From assembly GCA_022827225.1 (NCBI GenBank), contig JAJDTJ010000017.1:1-51535 (forward strand): a stretch of DNA of 51,535 bases, written 5' to 3'. The DNA is from Candidatus Poribacteria bacterium. GTDB taxonomy: Bacteria; Poribacteria; WGA-4E; WGA-3G. Under the pieces are notes generated by a model that saw nothing but the letters and a program-made list of their open reading frames with translations, was not told the origin of the DNA and did not search any database. The position numbers and the translations under genes were made by a program. Shown one piece after another: positions 24,813 through 32,961 of the stretch. Position 1 is the stretch's first letter. Each line of letters starts with the position of its first letter.

Positions 24813-25004
24813 AAAGGCTTACTTGAAGGGTTCGTGAATCGTAATTGTGGATAGTTTTTTAAACTTATTTTCACTTGTTGCGTCTTAATTACCGATATAA
24901 CGAATAAAATAAAATTAGAATAAAACCAAATTGACTGCGAAAAATAATACAAAGGGACTGCTCGCGCAGGGCAAAATCTCTGCCGATAGTAGAGCGTCTA
25001 CACT
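24813..25004 (+). other. AT-rich leader of the type II secretion operon
   Basis: About 190 bases, no gene. TATAAC and TTGACT matches are present but none forms a well-spaced promoter. Just before gspE, GTAGAGCGTCTAC can form a small hairpin at the place where a Shine-Dalgarno sequence would be expected; none is visible. Confidence 0.35.
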
Positions 25005-26789
25005 ATGCAACAAACACAAAATACGGTTTCGATTGTTGAGGTGATGCGGCAAGCGTCTCTCATCTCAGAGCAGGACTATACCGACATTGTCTCAGAAATA
25101 GAAGAAACCGGTGCATCTGAAGCCGCTGTTCTTTCCAAACACGGTGTGCCGTCTGATGTCCTTGCACTTGCTACAAAGAGTGTCGAATATGGGACACCGA
25201 TCGTCCAATTGGAAGGCGTTACGCCTGATACCGATACGCTTGAAAAAGTATCGCCGGGGTTCGCGTACCGCAACAAAATTGTTCCAATCGAATTAAAAGA
25301 TGATGAACTAACCATCGCGATGGTAGATGGTCTTAATATTGTGCTCATTGACGAAATTGAGTTGATCACAAATTGTCGCGTGATCCCAGTTCTTGCCAAT
25401 GCGGCAGACATTGAGATGGCAATTGTTCGGCTCTATGGACGCACTGCTGAGAGCCTGCTGAGTGCTGGTATCAAGGGACCTGTCGGTGCGACTGCGACCC
25501 TCGAACGTGAGACGATTGAAGACTTCGGTATTGATGAGAAGGATCTCAGTCAAGATCCGACCGTCATACACGCTGTTGACCAGATGATCATTGATGCAGT
25601 TCGTATGGGTGCGAGTGACATCCACATTGAACCGTATCCGACGCAACTTAAGATTCGATTTCGTGTTGACGGTGTATTAGAGGATCAACCGCAACCGCCT
25701 GCCTATTTGCAATCCGCGATTACCTCTCGTATCAAGATCATGGCAGGAATGGATGTCGCGGAACGCAGACGCCCCCAAGACGGAAAAATTAGTAGACAGA
25801 TCGCGAGTGTCGGTAACAGACAGATAGACCTTCGCGTCTCAACTGTCCCGACTGTCGCAACCCTTCACGGCGAAAGCGTTGTGCTCCGTATCCTTGACCG
25901 TCAATCCATTGAATTCGGACTTGAAGAACTCGGATTGACGGAAGACAATCTCGAACTCTTTCAACGTATGATTCGCAAACCGCACGGCATCATCCTTGCA
26001 ACCGGTCCTACTGGTAGTGGAAAAACCACCTCGCTTTATGCCTGTCTGAAAGAGATTAACTCGCCGGATGTCAAAATTATCACACTTGAAGACCCGGTCG
26101 AATATGAACTTGAGGGTATCAACCAGATCCAGGTGAACCCTGATATCGAGTTCACTTTCACTATTGGGCTCCGTCACATCCTACGTCAGGACCCAGACAA
26201 AGTATTGGTCGGTGAGATTCGTGACTATGAGACTGCAGAAATGGCGGTTCATACGTCGCTAACCGGTCACCTCGTCTTTAGTACGCTCCATACGAACGAT
26301 GCCCCCGGTGCCATTACGCGACTGATTGATATGAACGTTGAACCGTATCTCGTCGCCTCTACAGTGGAAGGTATCATCGCGCAAAGGCTTGCTCGCCGTG
26401 TTTGTAAGGCATGTTGTGAGATGTATTCACCCGATATACACGAATTGGCGGGACTTATGGGAAACAATAACGGTAATGGTGGCAATATCGCTATTCCGTA
26501 CGATCTTGAAATTCCGAGGGCAGTGATCGGCGGTGGATGTAAGGAATGTCGGGGCAGAGGCTACAGGGGTAGAATCGGCATTTTTGAAGTTTTACTTATG
26601 AACGATGAAGTTCGCTCAATGGCACTCAAGCAAGCATCAACAAGTGAGATTCGCCGCCTCGCTGTCCAATTGGGGATGAAAGGCTTACGTGAAGACGGTT
26701 GGCGCAAAGTCGCTGCCGGAATGACAACTGTTGACGAAGTCCTCCGGCTGACACAGGAAGAGGAATTTGATTTAGGGGAAATTGTTTAA
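25005..26789 (+). CDS. gspE: Type II secretion ATPase GspE
   Basis: 594-residue cytoplasmic AAA ATPase that drives pseudopilus assembly. The N-terminal T2SSE_N domain covers about residues 1-160. The ATPase core has Walker A GPTGSGKTTS (near 334), the Asp box ITLEDPVEYELEGINQIQVN, Walker B VLVGEIRDYETAEMA and the His box HLVFSTLHTNDAPGA. A zinc-binding tetracysteine module (CKACCEMY ... CKECRGRGYRG) identifies GspE/PilB rather than PilT. First gene of an eleven-gene run of secretion genes. No PilT retraction ATPase is present, which together with GspD and GspG-K favours secretion over type IV pili. No ribosome-binding site is visible before the ATG. Confidence 0.95.
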   Translation: MQQTQNTVSIVEVMRQASLISEQDYTDIVSEIEETGASEAAVLSKHGVPSDVLALATKSVEYGTPIVQLEGVTPDTDTLEKVSPGFAYRNKIVPIELKDDELTIAMVDGLNIVLIDEIELITNCRVIPVLANAADIEMAIVRLYGRTAESLLSAGIKGPVGATATLERETIEDFGIDEKDLSQDPTVIHAVDQMIIDAVRMGASDIHIEPYPTQLKIRFRVDGVLEDQPQPPAYLQSAITSRIKIMAGMDVAERRRPQDGKISRQIASVGNRQIDLRVSTVPTVATLHGESVVLRILDRQSIEFGLEELGLTEDNLELFQRMIRKPHGIILATGPTGSGKTTSLYACLKEINSPDVKIITLEDPVEYELEGINQIQVNPDIEFTFTIGLRHILRQDPDKVLVGEIRDYETAEMAVHTSLTGHLVFSTLHTNDAPGAITRLIDMNVEPYLVASTVEGIIAQRLARRVCKACCEMYSPDIHELAGLMGNNNGNGGNIAIPYDLEIPRAVIGGGCKECRGRGYRGRIGIFEVLLMNDEVRSMALKQASTSEIRRLAVQLGMKGLREDGWRKVAAGMTTVDEVLRLTQEEEFDLGEIV

Positions 26790-26845
26790 ACGCTCTGCTG
26801 TATCCAACTTGTTGAGTCTTGTAAGATTGATTGTGGAGGCGAAGA

Positions 26846-28072
26846 ATGCCGTTATTCCGATATGAGGCACTCACACACGGCGGCGGTAGCGTAAAGAATA
26901 CGCTCGAAGCCGACTCTAAAGCTGAACTCATCTCCCGGTTACGACAAATGGGCTATTGGCCCACGACTGTCGTTGAGGAGACAGAGGAAGACGCACCGAC
27001 TGACATCCGCAGATGGCTGAAAATCGGGCAGGGCAGGATCAAACCGGCGGACGTTGAGTTCTTTACCTATCAGTTGGCGACACTTGTTAGCGCACACGTC
27101 CCGCTCCCGCGCGCTTTAGAGGTAACACTCGGACAGATCCAGAATCCGGCACTCTACCGCATCGTTTCACAAGTTAAATACGATGTCGAACACGGCGCAA
27201 CTTTTAACGATGCTCTGTCGCAGCACCCGAAAGTTTTTTCCGACCTCTATATTAATATGGTAAAAGCTGGAGAAAGTGGCGGCGTACTCGGTATAGTCCT
27301 CGAACGGCTCGCCGGATTTGCCGAACGCCAAAGAATCCTGAAAAACGATGTCGTCTCAGCACTTTTCTATCCAATTATCCTGTTGACACTCAGCATATCC
27401 GCTGTTATTGTCCTCATGATTCTCGTTATACCGAAATTCACAGCGATGTTCAACGATCTCGGTGTCGCGTTGCCGTTGCCTACACGGGTTCTCATCAGCA
27501 CGACCGATGCTTTTCAGACCTATTGGTGGGTCGCACTCGTTATCATCATCGCAGCTGTCGCTGGAATAAGACAGTACCTAAAACTCGAAGTTGGTCAAGT
27601 CTGGTTTGACCGACTCAAGCTCAAATTACCCCTCATCGGCCCCATATTTAGCACGTTTGCGATTGTCCGTTTCACCCGAACGATGGCAACACTTTTGGAA
27701 AACGGTGTACGTATGTTGCCTGCACTTGCGGTTGTCAAGGATACAATCGGAAACAAGGTCTATAGCAACGTCGTCGCCGAAGCGGAAGTAGAAGTCGAGC
27801 AGGGGTCTACGCTCTCTCGCGAACTCGGTAAAAGCAAGGATTTTCCTGAGTTTGTCACACACATGGTGGCTGTCGGTGAGGAGTCTGGTGAACCTGTTCA
27901 CATGCTCGGTAAACTCTCTGAATACTACGATTTAGAAATAAAAAAGAGCCTCGAACGTTTAACGAGTTCCATCGGTCCTCTGGTTATTCTACTGATGGGT
28001 GTTGTTATCGGTTTCATCGCTGTTGCGATGATCCTCCCGATCTTCGAGGCAAACCAATTACTAAGTGGCTAA
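26846..28072 (+). CDS. gspF: Type II secretion inner-membrane platform protein GspF
   Basis: 408 residues, normal for GspF/PilC. Two cytoplasmic helical-bundle domains (about 60-185 and 265-385) alternate with three transmembrane helices (PIILLTLSISAVIVLMILVI; WWVALVIIIAAVAGI; LVILLMGVVIGFIAVAMILPI). Typical segments are FTYQLATLVSAHVPLPRALEV and FTRTMATLLENGVRMLPAL. The start at 26846 has GGAGG seven bases upstream; a TTG start five codons earlier would place that site inside the gene. GspF forms the platform turned by GspE. Its transmembrane parts have been copied into the next gene. Confidence 0.94.
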   Translation: MPLFRYEALTHGGGSVKNTLEADSKAELISRLRQMGYWPTTVVEETEEDAPTDIRRWLKIGQGRIKPADVEFFTYQLATLVSAHVPLPRALEVTLGQIQNPALYRIVSQVKYDVEHGATFNDALSQHPKVFSDLYINMVKAGESGGVLGIVLERLAGFAERQRILKNDVVSALFYPIILLTLSISAVIVLMILVIPKFTAMFNDLGVALPLPTRVLISTTDAFQTYWWVALVIIIAAVAGIRQYLKLEVGQVWFDRLKLKLPLIGPIFSTFAIVRFTRTMATLLENGVRMLPALAVVKDTIGNKVYSNVVAEAEVEVEQGSTLSRELGKSKDFPEFVTHMVAVGEESGEPVHMLGKLSEYYDLEIKKSLERLTSSIGPLVILLMGVVIGFIAVAMILPIFEANQLLSG

Positions 28073-28127
28073 TATATCTTTAGATATAAAAATGTGATCT
28101 ACGATACCTTACGTATAGGGTAAGTAA

Positions 28128-28583
28128 ATGTACAAGCGGCTAAAATCCGATGAATATGAATTGTCCTCAATTGAAGCGTTTACTATCATCGGCATCACAG
28201 GAATTTCGATGTTGACGATCTGGACAGTCCTTATGGCTCAGATCCTGCCGAAATTCGTTTCAATGTTTTATGATCTTGGTGTCGAGTTGCCGCTTTCAAC
28301 ACGAATTCTCGTCGGTGCAATAGATGCCTTCCAAACCTATTGGTGGGTGGGTCTTCTCATCGTCATCATAGGAGGGGTTAGATTAAGGCAACGCCTCCGA
28401 CTTGAAGCTATCCGACTTGAAGCTAATCAATCTCGGTTCAACCGGTTAAGAGTCAAATTATCACCAAAACATTTAATCGTTTCCATTGGTCTCGGTTTCG
28501 TAATCGCTGTCGCGATTATCGGATTCTCCGCTGTTGCGATGATCCAACCGATCTTCGAGGCAAACCAATTACTAAGCGGTTAA
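28128..28583 (+). CDS. Mosaic mini-GspF with GspG-like N-terminus
   Basis: 151-residue membrane protein between gspF and gspG that looks assembled from both. The first 20 or so residues (MYKRLKSDEYELSSIEAFTI) resemble the GspG leader MFTQLKSDESGLTLIELTI, with 16 identical bases. The middle copies the first GspF helix exit and second helix: PKFVSMFYDLGVELPLSTR then DAFQTYWWVGLL, against PKFTAMFNDLGVALPLPTR and DAFQTYWWVALV. The end repeats the last GspF helix, FSAVAMIQPIFEANQLLSG. Both GspF cytoplasmic domains are missing. The Gly before the prepilin cleavage point is lost, so processing is doubtful. Protein similarity exceeds what the diverged middle DNA would suggest, hinting at selection. 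Function unknown. Confidence 0.75.
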   Translation: MYKRLKSDEYELSSIEAFTIIGITGISMLTIWTVLMAQILPKFVSMFYDLGVELPLSTRILVGAIDAFQTYWWVGLLIVIIGGVRLRQRLRLEAIRLEANQSRFNRLRVKLSPKHLIVSIGLGFVIAVAIIGFSAVAMIQPIFEANQLLSG

Positions 28584-28624
28584 CATGCTCTTTAGGTGTC
28601 AAGGGACACCTAACAAAATAATAA

Positions 28625-28745
28625 TAGAAGTTAACAGTTGTCAGTACTCAGTTTTCAGGTAAAAAAGAAAATGAATAATCCCAACGGCTCTTTCTGATAA
28701 CTGAAAGATTTTTCGGAGAAAAATCGTACGGACAACCGATAACTA
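28625..28745. repeat. CTGAAAG/CGTACTG repeat locus
   Basis: Intergenic repeat before gspG. It holds GTTAACAGTTGTCAGTACTCAG and a hairpin unit at 28701-28731: CTGAAAG, stem ATTTTT, loop CGGAG, stem AAAAAT, CGTACGG. Related units occur at 34948, 34991, 46639, 46729, 48673, 48800 and 50531. Confidence 0.65.
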
Positions 28746-28762
28746 TTTAGGAGAAAATTACA

Positions 28763-29218
28763 ATGTTCACGCAACTAAAATCCGATGAATCCGGATTAAC
28801 GCTAATTGAGTTGACGATCGTTATTGTTATCTTAGGGATCTTAGCAGCCGTTATCGCACCGCGGGTCATGGATTGGCCCCAGAAAGCGAACGTCTCAAAG
28901 GCAAAAACAGAGATTAGCAGTCTCAAAACTGCCTTAGAGATGTACGCTATAGCAGTAGGGGACTACCCGACAACTGAACAAGGGCTAAATGCCTTGTGGC
29001 TTGCACCAAGTCCAGCACCCCCAAATTGGGACGGTCCTTACATTGGTAGCCCAAGTTTTGAAGACCCGTGGGGGAACCCCTATGTTTATCGCGAAACAGC
29101 TGCGAGACCCGGTTATGAATATGAACTCTATTCAATGGGGAAAGATGGCAAGGTCGGAGGTACTGGCTTAGATGCCGACATCACCAATTGGATTGAGGAA
29201 ACAACGGCAGTCTATTAA
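28763..29218 (+). CDS. gspG: Major pseudopilin GspG
   Basis: 151 residues. Short basic leader, then the prepilin peptidase site ESG/LTLIEL with Leu at +1 in place of the usual Phe/Met and the conserved Glu5. The hydrophobic helix TIVIVILGILAAVIAPRVM forms the pseudopilus core. The globular domain has the GspG hallmarks YPTTEQGLNALW, GPYIG, DPWGNPYVY, and a C-terminal calcium-site-like stretch GKVGGTGLDADITNW. TAGGAGAAAATTACA provides the ribosome-binding site. GspG polymerises into the periplasmic piston. gspH follows four bases later. Confidence 0.94.
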   Translation: MFTQLKSDESGLTLIELTIVIVILGILAAVIAPRVMDWPQKANVSKAKTEISSLKTALEMYAIAVGDYPTTEQGLNALWLAPSPAPPNWDGPYIGSPSFEDPWGNPYVYRETAARPGYEYELYSMGKDGKVGGTGLDADITNWIEETTAVY

Positions 29219-29222
29219 AACG

Positions 29223-29921
29223 ATGCGACAAACAATAGACAGGCGAGTGCTACGGAACTCGCCTCCTTCTCAATCTCAACGCGGTTTCACGATCACGGAG
29301 TTACTGATCGTTTTGACGCTCATGGGTATCCTGTCAGCTGTTTCTATGCCAGCATTGAAGGGGTTCGCTGTAACGCGTCGATTGAAGGCATCCGCGCATA
29401 CGATCCGCAGCCTACTGACGTTCGCGCGCGATATGGCGATCACTGACCGAACAGCACACTTGGTGGTTTTCGATCTCGACAATAATCGGTGCTGGCTCGC
29501 TTCAAGCGAAACGTTTAATCCGAGTAGTCCGCTTGCGTCAGCACTCACGGCACGGAATTCTACAGCCGTCAATGCTTCCACGCCGAATACAAATGTGAAT
29601 CCATTGGCAACCACAAATTCTGCACAACAAGAGACATTCAACCGCGCTGGCGGAATCTTGGGGGTGCCTTATGCGATGGAGCAAGATGTTGTATTGGCGG
29701 CAATGGTGACCAACCAGAACGGTCGTACGTCTCAAACTGATTCGGGGGTGGGGCATATCTATTTCTCGCCGACTGCTACCTCCCAAGAATCCCTCATCTA
29801 CCTCCAGAACTCACGAAATCAAATCATGTCTATCGCTGTTGAAGCTGCAAGTGGGCGAGTTATGGTACGCCAACTCGCCGCTGAAGAAATTGAGGCGTTA
29901 GGGTTTAGCAGTCAAAACTAA
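29223..29921 (+). CDS. gspH: Minor pseudopilin GspH-like
   Basis: 232 residues. The start at 29223, four bases after gspG, is preferred over an in-frame codon inside gspG. A 21-residue basic leader ends at the cleavage site QRG/FTITELLIVLTLMGILSA with Glu5. The mature domain has SAHTIRSLLTFARDMAITDR, the usual GspH/FimT motif, and a Ser/Thr/Asn-rich insertion (about 100-150: SSPLASALTARNSTAVNAS). GspH belongs to the pseudopilus tip or shaft. Assignment rests on order and the ARDMAI motif. Confidence 0.85.
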   Translation: MRQTIDRRVLRNSPPSQSQRGFTITELLIVLTLMGILSAVSMPALKGFAVTRRLKASAHTIRSLLTFARDMAITDRTAHLVVFDLDNNRCWLASSETFNPSSPLASALTARNSTAVNASTPNTNVNPLATTNSAQQETFNRAGGILGVPYAMEQDVVLAAMVTNQNGRTSQTDSGVGHIYFSPTATSQESLIYLQNSRNQIMSIAVEAASGRVMVRQLAAEEIEALGFSSQN

Positions 29922-29973
29922 CCGATCTGCTGTATTTGTTGGCTGACCTTCCACACACATTTCGGGGGTTCCT

Positions 29974-30423
29974 GTGAAACTTATGAAATTGCCCATTAAA
30001 CGCTTAGTGTCAACAAGAGAAGGCGGGTTTACGCTTGTTGAGATACTCGTAACGTTAGCGATTTTGGCAGCAGTGCTTCCTGCACTTTTGAACGCCTTTG
30101 CTACCGCTGCGCGCAACCAAGCGCTTTCAGATAACAGTACCACTGCGCTCTATCTCCTGAAGTTTCAGATGGCACAGATTGAGATGGAGGGATTTCCAGA
30201 TGTCGGGGAGGCATCAGGTGAATTCGGTGAGAATTCCCGCTACCGTTGGAGCACCAACATTTCGGACATAGAATCCGAAGAGATTGAGAATGTCCGCCGC
30301 GTGCAAGTAACCGTTATGTGGCAACATAAAAACCGAGAGCGTTCAATGTCTATGACGACTTTCGTCGCCGATAGACAAAAATCACAAACACAGCAGGGAC
30401 AGCAACAAGGTGGTGGACGATAA
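29974..30423 (+). CDS. gspI: Minor pseudopilin GspI-like
   Basis: 149 residues. GTG start at 29974 (an in-frame ATG lies three codons on). Cleavage site EGG/FTLVEILVTLAILAAVLPA with Glu5. The mature part NQALSDNSTTALYLLKFQMAQIEMEGFPD is like the GspI family motif for the tip complex (GspI-J-K). The C-terminus is Gln/Gly-rich (SQTQQGQQQGGGR), probably disordered. Length normal. Lies 52 bases after gspH. Confidence 0.85.
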   Translation: MKLMKLPIKRLVSTREGGFTLVEILVTLAILAAVLPALLNAFATAARNQALSDNSTTALYLLKFQMAQIEMEGFPDVGEASGEFGENSRYRWSTNISDIESEEIENVRRVQVTVMWQHKNRERSMSMTTFVADRQKSQTQQGQQQGGGR

Positions 30424-30458
30424 CCGTAACCTCAACGTTGCAACGGGGCACCGTAGAC

Positions 30459-31391
30459 ATGAAAACGCAAAAAATACACACCGACCCAATGGATGAGAAT
30501 GGACTGACGCTTATTGAAATGCTCATGGCTGTTAGTATCCTCGTCATCATCGGAGGATCGGCGTATTTTGCTTTCAAAACAGCCGTTGATGCATATCATC
30601 AGACCCAGGCAAGGGTATTGGCGGCACAGAGGTGTCGGTTCGCTATGGACCGGATTGTGACCGACCTCAGTAATATGCAAGTCTCGGTCGAGGACCCAGA
30701 ACTCGCCTTGTATACACAAGACGGACCCAGTCAGTCTGGTGACAGAGACATGATCAGTTTCGTCACACTCGTGAGGACCGACCCTGACCCCTTCGCAGCG
30801 CAGCTTTCGAGTTTCCAATCTCCGAGTGTTTCGCAAGTTCCGCTACCGCTTTTAAGTGACGTTCAACGTGTGGCGTATTTCGTCGCAGCAGAGCCGATGC
30901 CGGGTCAATCTGCTTTCGATTCAGCAAGCCTTCAAGACGGTTTTACAGAAAACGCAGTCGGTGAGGAGATTGGGACATCTGCTCTCTTCCGCGTCAGAAC
31001 CACAACACTTGATCCCGAAACTGTTATCGGTCCCATTTTAGAGACCGGAAGTATACCGGAAACAGACGACAATGGCGAACCGATTTATGTTGACATCGCA
31101 ACCCTTATTACCGGACTCACGAATTTCGATTTACAGTATTTTGACGGCGAGACAGAAGTATGGAACGATTCGTGGGACGATCAAGAAAGCATTCCGAGTA
31201 CTGTCCGAATCCTGATATCGGTGCAAAGTGAAATAGAGGGTCCCGTAAGCACAAATACCACGACGCAGTTTACGACGCAAAACCAACCGGCTATACCGTC
31301 AAACGGGATGACGCAATCAACGATGGTATATCTCCGAGCGAGTGCTACCGCTGGTGGCGGTGCCCAAGGCGCGCCTCAGGGGGGACAGTAG
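30459..31391 (+). CDS. gspJ: Minor pseudopilin GspJ-like
   Basis: 310 residues from the ATG at 30459; a TTG seven codons earlier is possible. Cleavage site DENG/LTLIEMLMAVSILVIIGG with Leu at +1 and Glu5. The mature region AYHQTQARVLAAQRCRFAMDRIVTDLSN is the usual GspJ helix. The globular domain is longer than in model GspJ proteins (about 200 residues). It ends in a low-complexity Gly/Ala/Gln tail. Follows gspI closely and directly abuts gspK: its TAG is followed at once by ATG. Confidence 0.82.
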   Translation: MKTQKIHTDPMDENGLTLIEMLMAVSILVIIGGSAYFAFKTAVDAYHQTQARVLAAQRCRFAMDRIVTDLSNMQVSVEDPELALYTQDGPSQSGDRDMISFVTLVRTDPDPFAAQLSSFQSPSVSQVPLPLLSDVQRVAYFVAAEPMPGQSAFDSASLQDGFTENAVGEEIGTSALFRVRTTTLDPETVIGPILETGSIPETDDNGEPIYVDIATLITGLTNFDLQYFDGETEVWNDSWDDQESIPSTVRILISVQSEIEGPVSTNTTTQFTTQNQPAIPSNGMTQSTMVYLRASATAGGGAQGAPQGGQ

Positions 31392-32954
31392 ATGATAGCA
31401 TTCACAAATCGGTGTTCCGATACATGCTACAAAGACGACAAAGAACAGAGCGGATTATCACTCGTCTCAACGCTCTGGATACTCACGATCCTCTCTGTTT
31501 TGGCGGCGCAGCTCCTCTATTCGATCCATATAGAACAACGTACACAACGCAATTTTTTGGACAGGGCAAAATTGCACTACGCCGCGAAGGCTGGCTTTGA
31601 ATGGACGCTCGCTGTTATGCGAACGGATCAAACACCTTTCGATTCGCTCGGTGAAGAGTGGGCTGAACCTATTCAGGGACAGATAGATGATGGCGTACAG
31701 GTAGGAAACCTCTTGAACTATCAGGTAACAGTTACCGATGAAGCCTCAAAAGTCAATATCAATACTGCAGATGTCGGACTCATCACTAATTTGCTCATGC
31801 AGGTCGGCGCTTCGCCGGATGATCCGTCAACCCAGGAGCTCGCCAACGCTATTGTAGAAGGACGACCCTATCGAACCGTTCGGGACCTGGCACGTGTGGA
31901 AGAGATGACATCTCAAATTCTTTACGGGACACAACAAGCGGCTGCGTTAACACAGCCAGTCGCTAACACGCAAGCCGGAGCCGCGAGTACCGCAACAGCA
32001 ACTGGCGTACCTCAGGCAACCGCGACGGAAACACAACCGGGATTGGTGGATTTGGCAACCATCCATTCGATTGATGCAAGCACTGATCCGAATGGAGAGG
32101 CACTCGTTAATATCAATACGGCGGACGAAGGGCAGTTGACGCAACTTGAGACGCAATCCGGTCAAGGTGGGGGGCAACCTGTCTTCTCACAGGCGGAAGC
32201 GCAGTCGCTGATTCAGCAGCGTGAGTTTGATGGGTTTGCGGCACTTTTGGATATACAAGCGGTTTCTGACGAACTTTTCAACAATATACAGAACCAAATC
32301 ACGACTGAAGATGCCAACGCGAATCAAGGCAATGAAGACGATGAAGAACGCAACGGTCCCCCCTCCCAAGGCGACGGTGGGCAAGTCAACATCAACACCG
32401 CTGATGTCGAAACCTTGCAATCTTTGGATGGCATTGACGAAGGTATTGCCGAACGTATCGTCAATCATCGCGACTCACAAGGATTTTTTCAGAACATAAA
32501 CGCTATTACAGATGTCAAAATGTTAACGCAACAAGAATTCATCGGTATCGTCGATAAAATAACTTTGCAAGATGGGGAGACACGCAGCGGACGCATTAAT
32601 GTTAATACGGCTCCGGTTGAAATTTTAGCACTGCTACCCGGAATGGACCCGCAGAAAGCACAGGCGATTGTTACACGTCGAGAACAGGATCCGCCCGACG
32701 ACTCGCCGGTACTCAGTTTTACCGAAGTAGAGATAGCGGGCAACCCGTTCATGAACATCTCGGAACTTTCAGAGATACAGGAGATCGACTTTAATACGTT
32801 CCGGGAACTTGCCGACCAGGTAACTTATCGTTCACACGGGTACCGTATTGAGGCAAGCGGGATTGATGCTGCAGGTAGACCTATCTCAACCTGTATCGGT
32901 ATCATTGATCGCACGGGTGACGCAGTCGTCGTTCAATATTGGAAACAGGATTAA
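31392..32954 (+). CDS. gspK: Pseudopilus tip protein GspK-like with multiple helix-hairpin-helix modules
   Basis: 520 residues, longer than typical GspK (about 320). An N-terminal hydrophobic helix (GLSLVSTLWILTILSVLAAQLLY) replaces a standard prepilin site. The first helix motif RNFLDRAKLHYAAKAGFEWTL is typical of GspK. Four ComEA-like modules follow, each opening with a VNINTA-type phrase: KVNINTADVGLI, LVNINTADEGQL, QVNINTADVETL and RINVNTAPVEIL. Low-complexity linkers rich in Gln, Ala and Thr separate them. GspK caps the pseudopilus at its tip. Model GspK has one or two such modules, so the tip here is unusually extended. Confidence 0.82.
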   Translation: MIAFTNRCSDTCYKDDKEQSGLSLVSTLWILTILSVLAAQLLYSIHIEQRTQRNFLDRAKLHYAAKAGFEWTLAVMRTDQTPFDSLGEEWAEPIQGQIDDGVQVGNLLNYQVTVTDEASKVNINTADVGLITNLLMQVGASPDDPSTQELANAIVEGRPYRTVRDLARVEEMTSQILYGTQQAAALTQPVANTQAGAASTATATGVPQATATETQPGLVDLATIHSIDASTDPNGEALVNINTADEGQLTQLETQSGQGGGQPVFSQAEAQSLIQQREFDGFAALLDIQAVSDELFNNIQNQITTEDANANQGNEDDEERNGPPSQGDGGQVNINTADVETLQSLDGIDEGIAERIVNHRDSQGFFQNINAITDVKMLTQQEFIGIVDKITLQDGETRSGRINVNTAPVEILALLPGMDPQKAQAIVTRREQDPPDDSPVLSFTEVEIAGNPFMNISELSEIQEIDFNTFRELADQVTYRSHGYRIEASGIDAAGRPISTCIGIIDRTGDAVVVQYWKQD

Positions 32955-32961
32955 ATAAAAA

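Noticed and set aside
24950..25004. CGCAGGGCAAA before gspE, reminiscent of the start of a c-di-GMP-I riboswitch
   Set aside because: Only about 45 bases remain before the start codon; the second stem, tetraloop and receptor of the riboswitch are missing.
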